Below the pieces are notes generated by a model, which saw nothing but the letters and a program-made list of their open reading frames with translations, made no database searches and was not told the DNA's origin. This document shows, piece by piece, positions 17,224 through 27,749 of a stretch of DNA of 45,924 nucleotides. This stretch comes from Novosphingobium naphthalenivorans NBRC 102051. Lineage in GTDB: Bacteria > Pseudomonadota > Alphaproteobacteria > Sphingomonadales > Sphingomonadaceae. Location: contig NZ_BCTX01000040.1 in assembly GCF_001590985.1 (NCBI RefSeq), forward strand, positions 1 through 45,924, given 5' to 3'. The position numbers were made by a program, and so were the translations under genes. Positions within the stretch are counted from its first letter, which is position 1, and each line of letters starts with the position of its first letter.

Positions 17224-19350
17224 TCAGGCGGCGGCGCTTTCCCGTGCCTTGTTGGCCCGCTCGCCTGCTTCGGCGTGGAGAGCCTTGGTGCTCTCCGCAT
17301 AAAGCGCCTCGATCGCTTCGGCTTCTACCGGCATACTGAGGTGGAAGCCCTGCAGATGCGTGCAGCCGGCTTCGCTGGCGGATTTGACGAGCAGGCCTTC
17401 CGACACGCCTTCGGCCACCACTTCCGCGCCGATCTGCCGGGCCATCTGCACAGCCGCGTCGAACACGGCGCGTGACGTGGCGTCTGCCTCGATATCCTTG
17501 ACCAGCGAACGGTCGAGCTTGAGCCGGTCGAAGCGGAACGTCTTCATCATGCAAAGCGAAGAATAGCCGGTTCCGAAATCGTCGAGCGCGATGCGGAAGC
17601 CGGCATTGCGCAGAAGTTCAAGCGTCAGCAGCGCGCGCGTGTTGCGTTCGATAGAGACCGTCTCAGTCACTTCCAGAATGATGCGGTGCGGCAGGATGGC
17701 GTGCATCCGGCACCGTTCGAGCAGAAAGGCGACGAAGCCATCCTGCTGGAGTTGAAGCGGCGAGAGGTTGATGCTCATCGACAGCTCCGGCCACTGCGTG
17801 AGATTGGACAAGGCGCGCTCGATGATCCAGGCGCCCAGTTGCGGCATCCGGCCGGAGCGTTCGGCGGCGGGAATGAACTTGGCGGGGGAGACTTCGCCGA
17901 GCTCCGGATGCCGCCAGCGGACCAGGGCTTCCACTTCGCTGGCATGGTCGCTCACGGCATAGATCGGCTGATAGACCATGCGCAGTTCGCCGCTCGACAG
18001 GGCGCGGGCCAGATCGCGTTCGAGCATCCGGTCCAGATTGCGCGCTTCCTCCAGATCTCCGGTGAAGCCCGTGGCCCGGTTGCGGCCCCCGCGCTTGGAG
18101 GCATAGAGGGCGAGATCGGCCTTGGAGATCAGCACGGTAATGTCGTCGCCGTGCCCTTCGCTGCGTTCGATATAGCCCAGCGAGATGGTGACGGCGATCG
18201 AAAAGCCATCGAAATCGAAGGGCTTGCGCACTTCGGCGGCGAGCCTGCTGCACAGGGTTGCCGGCGTCTCGCCGTCCTTGCACTGCAGATAGACGGCGAA
18301 TTCGTCGCCGCCGATGCGGGCGACCAAGGCATCGTCGCCGAGCAGAGTGCGGGCGCGCTCGCCGATGAGCTGGACGAGCGTGTCGCCCACGGCATGGCCA
18401 TAATCGTCGTTGACGTATTTGAACCGGTCGATGTCGAAGACGGCCACGAAGTCGCCGTTCGGCGTTGCCGTGTCGCGCATACGGCGCGTGGCGGCATCGA
18501 TGAAGGCGCGGCGGTTGGGCAGGCCGGTAGCCGGATCGGTGAACGCGAGGTCGCGCACGGCCAGGGCATTGCGGCGGAAGGTTTCGAGCGCATGGGCGAG
18601 CGGCCGCAGCTCGTGCAGGGTGAAGCGCTCGACGGCAAGGTCGAGATCGCCATCTGCCAGACGGCGCAGGGCGCCGTGCATCCGGCGCAGCGCGGGCAGG
18701 ATATTGCTGCACAGGTCCCACAGGATGATCGCGGCAAGCAGCAGCGTCACGATGCCGATCGTGGACACGCGCTCGAACCATTGCCGGGTCGATCTCTCCA
18801 GATTGGCATAGGCCCTGTCGCGGCGACGCTCGGCCTGTTCCTGCAGGTGCACGGCCGATGCGAGCATGTGGTCGACCTCTTCAAGCGCCTGGCGCTTGGC
18901 CTTGCCGCCCGCCGTTACTGCGGCGATGACCTGGTCGAGGTTGCCGAACGTATTGCGCTGCGCGGTCCAGTCGAACATGCCGGGCGCATCCATGCGCATG
19001 GCGTTGACTGTTTCCCCGATGCTCATGGCGGCATCGGTCAGGGCATCGACCTCTTGCCCTGCGTTTCCGGCAGGCGCGCCGTCCATGTCGTTGGCCTCGA
19101 TGCGGAAGCGCAGGACCTGCTTCATCAATTGGGCGCTGTGCTCGGCCATGCTGATCGTGGCCTGCAATTCCCCGCTTTCGCGGCGCAGGGCGAGGGCGCG
19201 GTTCTGTGAGACGACCTGAAGGCCGAAGGTACAGGCGATGATCAGCGAGATCGCCAGAATCAGGCGCCGTTCAAAAGACCTGAAGACCAGGCCGAGAAGC
19301 CGGCTGGCGTGTTTACTCACAGTACCGAACATAACCGTTGCGCTCCCCAT
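17224..19350 (-). CDS. Membrane GGDEF-EAL c-di-GMP protein with HAMP
   Basis: 708 aa. TM1 about 29-48, a roughly 145-residue periplasmic helical sensor, TM2 about 197-218, a HAMP-like segment to about 265, GGDEF (347-351) and a complete EAL domain (EAL at 474-476 in SEVEALVRWRH; MSINLSPLQLQ, EVTETV, DDFGTGYSS, KLDRSLV). The RxxD I-site is absent here too (GDDA). The motif usually read VAEGVE is VAEGVS, so one conserved acidic position is replaced. Phosphodiesterase and cyclase activity are both possible. The 3' end converges on ybaB with a 16-bp gap. The 242-bp upstream region shared with lon is relatively AT-rich; I see no clear promoter in it. Confidence 0.9.
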   Translation of the reverse strand: MGSATVMFGTVSKHASRLLGLVFRSFERRLILAISLIIACTFGLQVVSQNRALALRRESGELQATISMAEHSAQLMKQVLRFRIEANDMDGAPAGNAGQEVDALTDAAMSIGETVNAMRMDAPGMFDWTAQRNTFGNLDQVIAAVTAGGKAKRQALEEVDHMLASAVHLQEQAERRRDRAYANLERSTRQWFERVSTIGIVTLLLAAIILWDLCSNILPALRRMHGALRRLADGDLDLAVERFTLHELRPLAHALETFRRNALAVRDLAFTDPATGLPNRRAFIDAATRRMRDTATPNGDFVAVFDIDRFKYVNDDYGHAVGDTLVQLIGERARTLLGDDALVARIGGDEFAVYLQCKDGETPATLCSRLAAEVRKPFDFDGFSIAVTISLGYIERSEGHGDDITVLISKADLALYASKRGGRNRATGFTGDLEEARNLDRMLERDLARALSSGELRMVYQPIYAVSDHASEVEALVRWRHPELGEVSPAKFIPAAERSGRMPQLGAWIIERALSNLTQWPELSMSINLSPLQLQQDGFVAFLLERCRMHAILPHRIILEVTETVSIERNTRALLTLELLRNAGFRIALDDFGTGYSSLCMMKTFRFDRLKLDRSLVKDIEADATSRAVFDAAVQMARQIGAEVVAEGVSEGLLVKSASEAGCTHLQGFHLSMPVEAEAIEALYAESTKALHAEAGERANKARESAAA

Positions 19351-19592
19351 GCCGGCGTTCGTGCGCTGGCATGGGGGCTCAATAAGCGGGAATCGTTGAT
19401 AATATGTGAGTCTAACTGACTGAATTTATTTAGAAATATTCACAAAAGTGTCATATTTCCATCGTGTGACAACGAACGCCGGGAAAGGCATCCACAATTG
19501 GGCCGGGCTGCACCATTGCGCTGGGCTGGCGGTGTCACCATATTTCGAACAATCCGCGATCCGTCCCTGTGTGCATGGGCGCGCTTTGGAAT

Positions 19593-22001
19593 ATGGAAAT
19601 ACCTGTGAACCTGTTACCGCTTCTTCCGCTTCGCGACATTGTCGTCTTTCCCGGCATGGTCGTGCCCTTGTTCGTCGGCCGCGAAAAGTCGGTGGCCGCG
19701 CTTGAGGCGGCCATGGCGGGCGACAAGGATATCTTCCTGCTCGCCCAGCTCGATCCCGGCTGCGACGATCCGGATCGCGATGATCTCTACGATACCGGCG
19801 TGATTGCCAGTGTGCTGCAGCTGCTCAAGCTGCCGGACGGCACTGTGCGGGTGCTTGTCGAGGGGCAGGACCGCGCCCGTCTGGAATCGCTGCGGGCCGA
19901 GCAGACCGACGATGGCGAGATGCTGGTCGCCGAAGTCGAGACCATTGCCCCGCTTGAAGCGGAAGGCACCGAAGTCTCGGCGATGATGCGTTCGGTGGTC
20001 GAGCAGTTCAACGAATACGCCAAGCTCAACAAGAAGCTGAGCCAGGATGCCGGCGATCAGCTCGGCGACATCGAGGACGCGGCCAAGCTGGCGGATACGG
20101 TGGCCGCGCAACTGTCCGCCAAGGTGTCGGACAAGCAGGCCGTGCTGTCCGAACCCGATCCGCTCAAGCGGCTGGAAATGGTCTATTCCTTCATGGAAGG
20201 CGAACTCGGCGTTCTGCAGGTCGAGCGCAAGATCCGTGGCCGCGTGAAGCGGCAGATGGAAAAGACCCAGCGCGAGTACTACCTCAACGAGCAGCTCAAG
20301 GCGATCCAGTCCGAACTCGGCGGCGGCGATGGCGAGGAAGCCAACGAGCTCCAGGAGCTGCAGGACAAGATCGAGAAGACCAAGCTTTCCAAGGAAGCGC
20401 GTGAAAAGGCTACGGCCGAGCTCAAGAAGCTCAAGTCGATGCAGCCGATGAGCGCCGAAGCGACGGTCATCCGCAATTACCTCGACGTGCTGCTCGGCCT
20501 GCCCTGGGGCAAGAAGAGCAAGCTCAAGCGCGACATTTCGGCGGCGCAGGACATCCTCGATGCCGATCACTACGCGCTCGACAAGGTCAAGGACCGGATC
20601 ATCGAGTATCTGGCGGTGCAGGCACGCACCAACAAGCTGAAGGGGCCGATCCTGTGCCTCGTCGGCCCGCCGGGCGTGGGCAAGACTTCGCTGGGCAAGT
20701 CGATCGCCAAGGCGACCGGGCGCGAGTTCATCCGCCAGTCGCTGGGCGGCGTGCGCGACGAGGCCGAGATTCGCGGCCACCGCCGTACCTATATCGGCTC
20801 GCTGCCGGGCAAGATCGTCACCAACCTCAAGAAGGCGGGCAAGTCGAACCCGCTGTTCCTGCTCGACGAAATCGACAAGCTCGGTCAGGACTTCCGCGGC
20901 GATCCGGCATCGGCCCTGCTCGAAGTGCTCGATCCCGAACAGAACGCCAAGTTCCAGGACCACTATCTGGAGCTGGACATCGATCTGTCCGACGTGATGT
21001 TCGTGTGCACCGCGAACAGCCTCAACCTGCCGCAGCCGCTGCTCGACCGCATGGAGATCATCCGGCTCGAAGGCTACACCGAGGACGAGAAGGTCGAGAT
21101 TGCGCAGCGGCACCTGATCGCCAAGCAGATCGATGCGCACGGGCTCAAGAAGGGCGAGTTCACGCTCACCGAAGAAGGCCTGCGCGACCTGATCCGCTAC
21201 TACACCCGCGAGGCGGGCGTGCGTACGCTGGAGCGCGAGATTGCACGGCTGGCCCGCAAGTCGCTGCGCCAGATTCTTGAAGGCAAGGCGACCGAAGTGG
21301 TCATCACGCCGGACAACCTCGCTGACTTCGCCGGTGTGCGGAAGTTCCGCCACGGTGTGGGCGAGGAAGAGCATCAGGTCGGTGCGGTCACGGGCCTGGC
21401 CTGGACCGAAGTAGGCGGCGAACTGCTGACGATCGAAAGCGTCACGGTTCCCGGCAAGGGCGCGATCAAGGCGACGGGCAAGCTGGGCGATGTGATGAAC
21501 GAGTCGATTTCGACTGCCTGGAGCTTCGTGCGCGCCCGGTCGCCCGCCTACGGGATCAAGCCGAGCATTTTCAACAAGAAGGACATCCACATCCACCTGC
21601 CCGAAGGCGCAGTGCCCAAGGATGGGCCTTCGGCGGGCATCGGCATGGTCACGTCCATTGTCTCGACGCTGACCGGGGTTCCCGTGCGCAAGGATGTCGC
21701 CATGACCGGCGAAGTCACGCTGCGCGGCCGGGTGCTGCCGATCGGCGGACTCAAGGAAAAGCTGCTGGCGGCATTGCGCGGCGGCATCACCACGGTCCTC
21801 ATTCCAGAGGAAAACCGCAAGGATCTGGCGGAGATTCCGGAAAACGTGAAGCAGGGGCTGGAGATCATTCCGGTCAGCCACGTCGACGAAGTTCTCGCCA
21901 AGGCGCTTACGGAGCCGCTCGAAGCCATCGAGTGGACCGAGGCGGACGAACTGGCGGCGGCGCCTGCGCCCCATCCGGCGCCTTCTGCGACGGCGCACTG
22001 A
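19593..22001 (+). CDS. lon: ATP-dependent protease La
   Basis: 802-aa LonA protease that unfolds and degrades damaged and regulatory proteins in the cytoplasm. N-domain [23 protein letters not shown]+ module with Walker [10 protein letters not shown] and Walker B FLLDEIDK, and a C-terminal peptidase domain with catalytic Ser680 in [10 protein letters not shown] and Lys723 in GGLKEK. The last 20 residues are a Glu/Ala/Pro tail. I start at the ATG at 19593 ([11 protein letters not shown]); an ATG at 19569 would add eight residues not typical of the family. clpX does not precede it here. A strong hairpin terminator follows immediately. Confidence 0.96.
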   Translation: MEIPVNLLPLLPLRDIVVFPGMVVPLFVGREKSVAALEAAMAGDKDIFLLAQLDPGCDDPDRDDLYDTGVIASVLQLLKLPDGTVRVLVEGQDRARLESLRAEQTDDGEMLVAEVETIAPLEAEGTEVSAMMRSVVEQFNEYAKLNKKLSQDAGDQLGDIEDAAKLADTVAAQLSAKVSDKQAVLSEPDPLKRLEMVYSFMEGELGVLQVERKIRGRVKRQMEKTQREYYLNEQLKAIQSELGGGDGEEANELQELQDKIEKTKLSKEAREKATAELKKLKSMQPMSAEATVIRNYLDVLLGLPWGKKSKLKRDISAAQDILDADHYALDKVKDRIIEYLAVQARTNKLKGPILCLVGPPGVGKTSLGKSIAKATGREFIRQSLGGVRDEAEIRGHRRTYIGSLPGKIVTNLKKAGKSNPLFLLDEIDKLGQDFRGDPASALLEVLDPEQNAKFQDHYLELDIDLSDVMFVCTANSLNLPQPLLDRMEIIRLEGYTEDEKVEIAQRHLIAKQIDAHGLKKGEFTLTEEGLRDLIRYYTREAGVRTLEREIARLARKSLRQILEGKATEVVITPDNLADFAGVRKFRHGVGEEEHQVGAVTGLAWTEVGGELLTIESVTVPGKGAIKATGKLGDVMNESISTAWSFVRARSPAYGIKPSIFNKKDIHIHLPEGAVPKDGPSAGIGMVTSIVSTLTGVPVRKDVAMTGEVTLRGRVLPIGGLKEKLLAALRGGITTVLIPEENRKDLAEIPENVKQGLEIIPVSHVDEVLAKALTEPLEAIEWTEADELAAAPAPHPAPSATAH

Positions 22002-22003
22002 TG

Positions 22004-22041
22004 AATAAGGCGGCGGTCCCGTAGCGGACCGCCGCCTTATT
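22004..22041. terminator. Bidirectional terminator between lon and chemoreceptor
   Basis: AATAAGGCGGCGGTCC (22004-22019) is a perfect 16-bp complement of 22026-22041 with a 6-nt loop. It starts two bases after the lon stop. The A/T-rich ends (AATAA...TTATT) give a weak U-tract in both directions. It would end both lon and the converging chemoreceptor gene. Confidence 0.85.
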
Positions 22042-22069
22042 CGGAAAGATTACAGTGCAGGATTAGCCG

Positions 22070-23413
22070 TTAGCCGACCCGGCGAAGCTGGGGTTTCTGG
22101 TGTGTGGCCGATCGATCGGTGGTGAACTGGGCGACAAGTTGTGCCAGTTCCTGAGCTTCGTTGACGAGACGCTGCGCTGCGGAGGTGCTTTCCGAAGCGA
22201 TGGCGCTGTTCTGATCGAGCATCTGGTCGATTTGCGTGACCGATTTGCTGGTCTTGTCGATTTCCCGGGCCTGCGTTTCGGCGGACCGGGAAATGGTTTC
22301 GGCAAGGCTGTTGATCTCGGTGACGCGTGCCGCAATCTGCTTCAGCATCTTGCCGGTTTCGGCGACCAGTCCGACGCCCTGCTTCACCTGTTCGCTGCTC
22401 TTGTTGATCAGCGCGCTGATCTCGGTCGCGGCAGCGGCGGAGCGCTGTGCCAGGGCCCGGACTTCCGTCGCAACAACGGCAAAGCCCTTGCCGGTTTCCC
22501 CCGCGCGGGCGGCTTCGACGCCGGCATTGAGTGCCAGAAGGTTGGTCTGGAACGAAATGCCGTCGATTACCGAAATGATCTGCGTGATTTCTTCCGACGA
22601 CTGGTCGATGGCGTTCATGGCATCCACGGCCCGGTCGACGATTTCTCCACCGGCAGTGGCTTCATGTTCGGCCTGACGGATCGAGGCCGAGACATTGGCG
22701 GCCCCTTGGGCCGTCTCCTGCACCATGGCGGTAACGCGGTTCATGGCCGCAGTTGTGTCGCGCAGCACGCTGGTCGCCTGCGATGACCGTGCGGCAAGTT
22801 GATGGGTCGCCTCGTCGATGTCGGATGCGCCTGCCCGAACGCTCGTCGCCACTTGCGATACCGTGTCGATCGTGCGGCCCATTGCATCGAGCGATTCATT
22901 GAAGCTTTTGCGCAGCAGTTCGTAGTCTGCCCGAAAGGGAACGGTAATGCGGTTGGCAAGGTTGCCTTTGGCGAGATCGGCGAGGCTGTTGCGAAGCGTG
23001 TCGACCACTTGCGCTGTTTCGGCAAGATCCTGAACGAGGACCAGCAGAGCGTCGTCGCCGCCGATCCGTGCCGGGATGAGCGTTACGAGGATGCGCAGGG
23101 GAGTGCCGTTGGCCTTGAGATTATGCCATTCGAAGCGTGCATGTCCTTCGCGCATGGCTTGCTGCAACCGTTCGCCGACATGAATTTCCGATTTTCGGCC
23201 ATCGCCTTGTTCAGGGGCCGAAAACGCGACGGGGTTCGAACCGATGATCCGGTCACGCGGGGCATCGTAGATACGCTGCGCAGCAGGATTGCAGGCGACG
23301 AACACACCATCGCGCATGACCAGCATGCCGTCTGGCGAGAGATTGAAAAATGCCTCGCTAGCGGCTGTTTCAGGGTTGAATTGGTTTTTTTTGGAAAAGA
23401 ACATATCTGCCAT
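22070..23413 (-). CDS. Cytoplasmic PAS-containing chemoreceptor
   Basis: 447 aa methyl-accepting chemotaxis protein with no membrane segments. A PAS domain spans about residues 20-130 ([20 protein letters not shown], with [12 protein letters not shown] following). Then comes a HAMP-like stretch ([14 protein letters not shown]), and the signalling domain with hairpin tip [20 protein letters not shown]. The usual [10 protein letters not shown] is [10 protein letters not shown] here. It would signal to CheA/CheW on an internal cue sensed by PAS; ligand or cofactor unknown. No che genes are in the window. The C-terminus ends KPQLRRVG without a clear CheR pentapeptide. Confidence 0.9.
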   Translation of the reverse strand: MADMFFSKKNQFNPETAASEAFFNLSPDGMLVMRDGVFVACNPAAQRIYDAPRDRIIGSNPVAFSAPEQGDGRKSEIHVGERLQQAMREGHARFEWHNLKANGTPLRILVTLIPARIGGDDALLVLVQDLAETAQVVDTLRNSLADLAKGNLANRITVPFRADYELLRKSFNESLDAMGRTIDTVSQVATSVRAGASDIDEATHQLAARSSQATSVLRDTTAAMNRVTAMVQETAQGAANVSASIRQAEHEATAGGEIVDRAVDAMNAIDQSSEEITQIISVIDGISFQTNLLALNAGVEAARAGETGKGFAVVATEVRALAQRSAAAATEISALINKSSEQVKQGVGLVAETGKMLKQIAARVTEINSLAETISRSAETQAREIDKTSKSVTQIDQMLDQNSAIASESTSAAQRLVNEAQELAQLVAQFTTDRSATHQKPQLRRVG

Positions 23414-23607
23414 TCCGGATAATGTGGCCTTTCTTGCAAGCTAAGGTGAAAAATCCGCATCTGGGGGTGTTCAGGGTTTTTCCGTAGGTGGCCTTTGAGG
23501 ACTTGGCGGCCAGGCTAATGCGCGCTTGTGTTGCGGCACGCCAGCTTGTAACGGGCCGCGTTTGTGTGCCTTGATGCGCGCAAGAAGATTGCTGGAAGGA
23601 TAGAAGA

Positions 23608-24633
23608 ATGGGTTACCGGGTTGCCGTCGTCGGCGCGACCGGAAATGTCGGCCGCGAAATGCTCAACATCCTCGCCGAGCGCGAATTCCCCTGCGACGAG
23701 ATCGCAGCGGTGGCTTCGCCGCGCTCGACGGGCACCGAGATTGAGTTCGGCGAAACCGGCAAAATGCTCAAGGTCAAGAACATCGAGCATTTCGATTTCA
23801 CCGGCTGGGACATTGCCCTGTTCGCTGCTGGATCGGGCCCGACCGCGATCTATGCGCCCAAGGCCGCCGCGCAGGGCTGCGTGGTGATCGACAATTCGTC
23901 GCTCTACCGCATGGATCCGGACGTGCCGCTGATCGTGCCGGAAGTGAACCCGGACGCGATCGATGGCTACACGGCGCGCAACATCATTGCCAACCCCAAC
24001 TGCTCGACCGCGCAGATGGTCGTGGCGCTCAAGCCGCTGCACGATGCTTACGGCATCAAGCGCGTGGTCGTGTCGACCTACCAGTCGGTTTCAGGCGCGG
24101 GCAAGGCTGGCATGGACGAACTGTTCGAGCAGAGCCGCGCGATCTTCGTGGGCGATCCGGTCGAGCCGAAGAAGTTCACCAAGCAGATCGCCTTCAACGT
24201 GATCCCGCACATCGACGTCTTCCTGGACGATGGTTCCACCAAGGAAGAATGGAAGATGGTGGTCGAGACCAAGAAGATCCTTGATCCCAAGATCAAGCTG
24301 CAGGCCACTTGCGTGCGCGTGCCGGTGTTTGTTGGCCACTCGGAATCGCTGAACATCGAGTTCGAGAAGGAAGTCTCTGCCGAGGAAGCGCAGAATATCC
24401 TGCGCGAGGCGCCGGGCGTGATGCTCGTCGACAAGCGCGAGGACGGCGGTTACGTCACCCCGATCGAATGCGTGGGCGACGGCGCGACCTATGTCAGCCG
24501 CGTGCGCGAGGACCCGACCGTGGAGAACGGTCTGGCGCTGTGGTGCGTTTCGGACAACTTGCGCAAGGGCGCCGCGCTCAACGCGGTGCAGATCGCGGAA
24601 CTGCTGGGCCGCCGTCACCTCAAGAAGGGCTGA
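23608..24633 (+). CDS. asd: Aspartate-semialdehyde dehydrogenase
   Basis: 341 aa NADPH enzyme making aspartate semialdehyde from aspartyl phosphate, at the branch to Lys/DAP, Met and Thr. N-terminal Rossmann motif VAVVGATGNVGREML, catalytic Cys132 in NPNCSTAQM, and substrate-binding STYQSVSGAGKAGMDEL. Length matches the family. ATG at 23608 with GGAAGGAT upstream. The 194 bp before it, shared with the divergent chemoreceptor, shows no attenuator or riboswitch I can recognise. Confidence 0.96.
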   Translation: MGYRVAVVGATGNVGREMLNILAEREFPCDEIAAVASPRSTGTEIEFGETGKMLKVKNIEHFDFTGWDIALFAAGSGPTAIYAPKAAAQGCVVIDNSSLYRMDPDVPLIVPEVNPDAIDGYTARNIIANPNCSTAQMVVALKPLHDAYGIKRVVVSTYQSVSGAGKAGMDELFEQSRAIFVGDPVEPKKFTKQIAFNVIPHIDVFLDDGSTKEEWKMVVETKKILDPKIKLQATCVRVPVFVGHSESLNIEFEKEVSAEEAQNILREAPGVMLVDKREDGGYVTPIECVGDGATYVSRVREDPTVENGLALWCVSDNLRKGAALNAVQIAELLGRRHLKKG

Positions 24634-24664
24634 CACCGGCTTCGCCGCATTCCGGCATAGATCG

Positions 24665-24704
24665 AAAAAAGGCTTCCGGGGCATGGGCTTCGGAGGCCTT
24701 TTTT
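24665..24704. terminator. Rho-independent terminator after asd
   Basis: AAAAAAGGCTTCCG and CGGAGGCCTTTTTT form an imperfect hairpin (one bulge or mismatch) with a GC-rich stem and a six-T tail, 31 bp after the asd stop. The matching A-run makes it bidirectional. Confidence 0.85.
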
Positions 24705-24784
24705 CATGGCGTAAAGAGATTTGACCTGCCGCATGGAGCCGGGGCATCCTTTGCGGGAAGGCGGATGTGAAAGGAACCGAACCG

Positions 24785-25150
24785 ATGTCCAAAAGCAACT
24801 TCAAGGACTGGCCCAACATGGCCAAGACGCTCAACCCGGCCGTAGGCGAGCTGAAGCGCAGCACGCCGGGGCCGATGCAGGCGTTTTCGGAGATGGGCAA
24901 GGCCGCGCTCGAACCCGGCGCGCTTGACACCAAGACCAAGGAACTGATCGCGCTGGCGATATCGGTGGCCGTGCGCTGCGATCCTTGCGTGACCTATCAT
25001 GCCTCAGCCGCGCAGCGTCAGGGGGCGACTCGCGAGGAAGTGGCGGAGGCGATGGGGATCGCCGTCTATATGGGGGCCGGGCCCTCGGCGATGTACGCCG
25101 CGCAGGCGCTCGAAGCTTTCGACCAGTGGGATGAAAAGGCGAAGGGTTGA
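24785..25150 (+). CDS. Carboxymuconolactone decarboxylase/AhpD-family protein
   Basis: 121 aa CMD-fold protein. The family core is present: LDTKTKELIALAISVAVRCDPCVTYH, with a CxxC (CDPC) and the downstream His of the AhpD proton-relay motif, then GATREEVAEAMGIAVYMGAGPS. With the CxxC it is more like a peroxidase/disulfide-type AhpD member than a true carboxymuconolactone decarboxylase, which lacks the cysteines; the substrate is unknown. Start ATG 24785. Downstream genes run the same way with short gaps, suggesting an operon with the GFA and hydrolase genes. Confidence 0.88.
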   Translation: MSKSNFKDWPNMAKTLNPAVGELKRSTPGPMQAFSEMGKAALEPGALDTKTKELIALAISVAVRCDPCVTYHASAAQRQGATREEVAEAMGIAVYMGAGPSAMYAAQALEAFDQWDEKAKG

Positions 25151-25189
25151 GGGTTTCGCCATGCCGGCAGGTGATCTAGCCTGCCGGTC

Positions 25190-25636
25190 ATGACCAGAAC
25201 CATGACTGGCGGCTGTCAGTGCGGCCGCATCCGCTACACCGCGCAAGTCGAAAATGACGAGGCCTACTTGTGCCATTGCCGCATGTGCCAGAAGGCTACG
25301 GGCGGTTTCGCGGCGGCCTTCGTGCAATTACCGTCGGCCTCCATTTTCTGGGAGCGTGAGCCGGACTGGTACGCGAGCTCGCCGATTGCGCTGCGGCCGT
25401 TCTGTTCGCATTGCGGAACGCCGCTCGGTTTCGATTTTCTTGAGAGCGCGGACAACATGGATCTGACGCTGGGCAGTTTCGACGAGCCCGGTTTTTTCCG
25501 GCCCGTGGCCCACGCGGGCTGTGAAAGCTTGCATGAAAGCTGGCTGGATACCAAGGACTTGCCACGCCATTACAGCGCGACGACTGAGAGTGTCGCTTCG
25601 CGCTGGAAAGCGGCAGGTCTGGAGGTCCCCGAGTGA
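25190..25636 (+). CDS. GFA-domain zinc protein
   Basis: 148 aa, GFA (CENP-V/Gfa) fold. Zinc ligands: C9 and C11 in GGCQCG, C28, C30 and C33 in LCHCRMCQK, and C72 and C75 in FCSHCGTPLG. The name comes from glutathione-dependent formaldehyde-activating enzyme, but most members have unproven activity, so a thiol-adduct role is only a possibility. It overlaps the next gene by 4 nt (GTGA), indicating translational coupling. Confidence 0.9.
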   Translation: MTRTMTGGCQCGRIRYTAQVENDEAYLCHCRMCQKATGGFAAAFVQLPSASIFWEREPDWYASSPIALRPFCSHCGTPLGFDFLESADNMDLTLGSFDEPGFFRPVAHAGCESLHESWLDTKDLPRHYSATTESVASRWKAAGLEVPE

Positions 25637-26388
25637 GCGAAGTGCGCAAGGATTACATCGAAGGTTTCGGCGGTACGCGGCTGGCCGTGCACACTATCGG
25701 GGCAGGGCGCCCGGTGCTGTTGCTGCATGGTCTGTTTTCCAGCGCACACGTCAACTGGATCAAGTACGGAAATGCGCAAATCCTCGCCGCTTCCGGTTTC
25801 GAGGTGATCATGCCGGACTTGCGCGCCCACGGGGACAGCGAGGCACCGCATGATCCGCGCCTCTATCCCGAAGATGTGCTGGTCGAGGATCTGAAGCTGC
25901 TCGTGGCCGAACTGGGGCTGACTGATTACGATCTGGGCGGTTTCTCGCTCGGCTCGCGGACATCGGTGCGGGGCGTTCTGGCAGGGCTGTCGCCGCGCAA
26001 GCTGATTCTGGGCGGTATGGGGCTTTCCGGTCTGGCCGGCTGGGCACGGCGGTCGGCGCACTTCGTGGACGCCATTGACCGTTTCGGCACCATCGAGCGC
26101 GGCGACCCGGCGTTCGTGGCGCAAGCGTTCATGAAGACGATGAAGGTCGACCGCGTCGCGGCGCGCCTGCTGCTCGGTTCAGTCGACGATACGCCGCCCG
26201 AGGCGATTGCCGGCGTGACGATGCCTGCATTGTGCGTCTGCGGGGCTGACGATCAGGACAACGGTTCCGCGCAGGATCTCGCCGCAGCTTTGCCTGATGG
26301 GCACTACGCCGAGATCCCCGGCAACCACATGTCGTCCGTCACCTTCAAGGAAATGGGCTACGCGATGGCGGAGTTCCTGCAGTCCTGA
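25633..26388 (+). CDS. Alpha/beta hydrolase
   Basis: 251 aa alpha/beta-hydrolase fold enzyme. Oxyanion motif LLHGLFSS (31-38), nucleophile elbow GFSLGS with Ser105, a likely acid in CGADDQD, and the catalytic His232 in GNHMSS. No signal peptide, so cytoplasmic. Substrate not readable; the esterase/lactonase class is typical. Start is GTG at 25633 overlapping the GFA stop. It is the last gene of the small plus-strand cluster and converges with the L,D-transpeptidase gene. Confidence 0.85.
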   Translation: MSEVRKDYIEGFGGTRLAVHTIGAGRPVLLLHGLFSSAHVNWIKYGNAQILAASGFEVIMPDLRAHGDSEAPHDPRLYPEDVLVEDLKLLVAELGLTDYDLGGFSLGSRTSVRGVLAGLSPRKLILGGMGLSGLAGWARRSAHFVDAIDRFGTIERGDPAFVAQAFMKTMKVDRVAARLLLGSVDDTPPEAIAGVTMPALCVCGADDQDNGSAQDLAAALPDGHYAEIPGNHMSSVTFKEMGYAMAEFLQS

Positions 26389-26415
26389 TCCGGCGCGGAG
26401 TGTTTGCCCCCCTCG

Positions 26416-27642
26416 TTATCCGGCAGAGCACTCCGTATCCGAAGCCTGAGCGATATCGGGCATCCGCTTGTCGCGGCTATAGATGTCCGGCACGACCACG
26501 AAGCTGCCGTCACCGAGCAGGCCGGCGGTGAAGTAGGTGATATAGACCGGCAGCGAGGAGGGCAGGCTGATCGTTGTGGTCTGCCGGCCCTCTACGATCG
26601 TATCCACGTCTTCCGGCGTTCTGGCGCCGTCGAGCAGGGTGGTGGCAAAATTCAGGGCCTCTCCCACGCGAATGCAGCCGTGGCTGAAGGCCCTCACGTC
26701 CTTCGCGAACAGGCTCTTGCTCGGGGTGTCGTGCATGTAGACGCTGAAGGGATTGGGCATGACCAGCTTCATCTGCCCCAGCGCGTTGTTCGGTCCCGGT
26801 TTCTGGCGGAAGCCGTTTGCCGTCCGCACGTAGCCGAGCCGGGCAGGGAAGTTGCCATGTTTCTCGCGCACGATGCTGGCGGGGATTTCCCACCAGGGAT
26901 TGAACGTCACGCCGGTGATCCGCGCGGAAAAGACCGGGCTCGGCGTCGAGCGCTTGCCGACGATGACGCGCCAGGTGCCGGCTTGCTTGCCGTTTCGCCA
27001 CAAGCGCGCTTCGAACGTCGCGGTGTTGACGAGCACATAGGACCGGCCCAGCGACTGCGGCATCCAGCGCCAGCGTTCCATGTTGCGGGCGATGGTGAGG
27101 CGCTTCTCCGGATCGGTTTCCGCAGCATAGGCCGTGCGCAGTGCGGCATAGTCCGGGCTGGCGGGACGCAGTCCTTCGAAAAAGCCGTCGATGTCGTCCG
27201 AGGCGAGGGCCTTGTCCAGGCGGGCCTGGAGGTCGATCGCGGTATCGGTATCCGTGATATGCCAGCCGGCGCGTTGGGCCGTGGTGGCGATGCCGAACAA
27301 GTGCATACGGCCGAGCTTGAGTGCCAGGGCGGATGCGGCGGCATCGATCGCGGCATGATCGCCTGCCGAGGCTGCGGCTTCCAGCTCGCGTGCATCCGGT
27401 GCGGGAAGCGCATCCTGCGGTGCGGCTTGCACCCAGTGGAGGAGCCGGGCAACCTCTTGCGAACTCCATATCCCGGCGGCGGGAACGGCAGGTTCGGAGG
27501 TTGCCTCCGGGCTGACGGACGCCGGATTGACCGGATCCGCCGGATTGTCGGCCGCGCCGCAGGATACCAGCGCCATGACCATCAGAATCGCCGGAAGAGC
27601 TCCCCCCGCCGAATAACCAGAAACGGTGTTCCCCTTCGCCAT
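26416..27642 (-). CDS. L,D-transpeptidase lipoprotein, YcbB/YkuD type
   Basis: 408 aa. A lipoprotein signal with lipobox LVSC-G (Cys28) anchors it to the envelope. A helical N-terminal part is followed by the YkuD catalytic domain: ITGVTFNPWWEIP, MHDTPSKSLF and the active-site SHGCIRV (Cys about 323). YcbB-like proteins make 3-3 peptidoglycan cross-links or attach proteins to peptidoglycan. The WWEIP and HGCIRV pair is typical of the YcbB group with an inserted capping region. Start ATG 27642 with AGAGG upstream. It lies downstream of a TonB-dependent receptor gene on the same strand but behind a hairpin. Confidence 0.9.
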   Translation of the reverse strand: MAKGNTVSGYSAGGALPAILMVMALVSCGAADNPADPVNPASVSPEATSEPAVPAAGIWSSQEVARLLHWVQAAPQDALPAPDARELEAAASAGDHAAIDAAASALALKLGRMHLFGIATTAQRAGWHITDTDTAIDLQARLDKALASDDIDGFFEGLRPASPDYAALRTAYAAETDPEKRLTIARNMERWRWMPQSLGRSYVLVNTATFEARLWRNGKQAGTWRVIVGKRSTPSPVFSARITGVTFNPWWEIPASIVREKHGNFPARLGYVRTANGFRQKPGPNNALGQMKLVMPNPFSVYMHDTPSKSLFAKDVRAFSHGCIRVGEALNFATTLLDGARTPEDVDTIVEGRQTTTISLPSSLPVYITYFTAGLLGDGSFVVVPDIYSRDKRMPDIAQASDTECSAG

Positions 27643-27749
27643 GCGCCTCTGAAAGCACACTTCGGGACCGCAGGACAATGGATTTCAACAGATTTCCATT
27701 GGCCCGGCTTCATGGACGCCGCCGTCGCTGTCCCGGAAGGGGGAAGATG

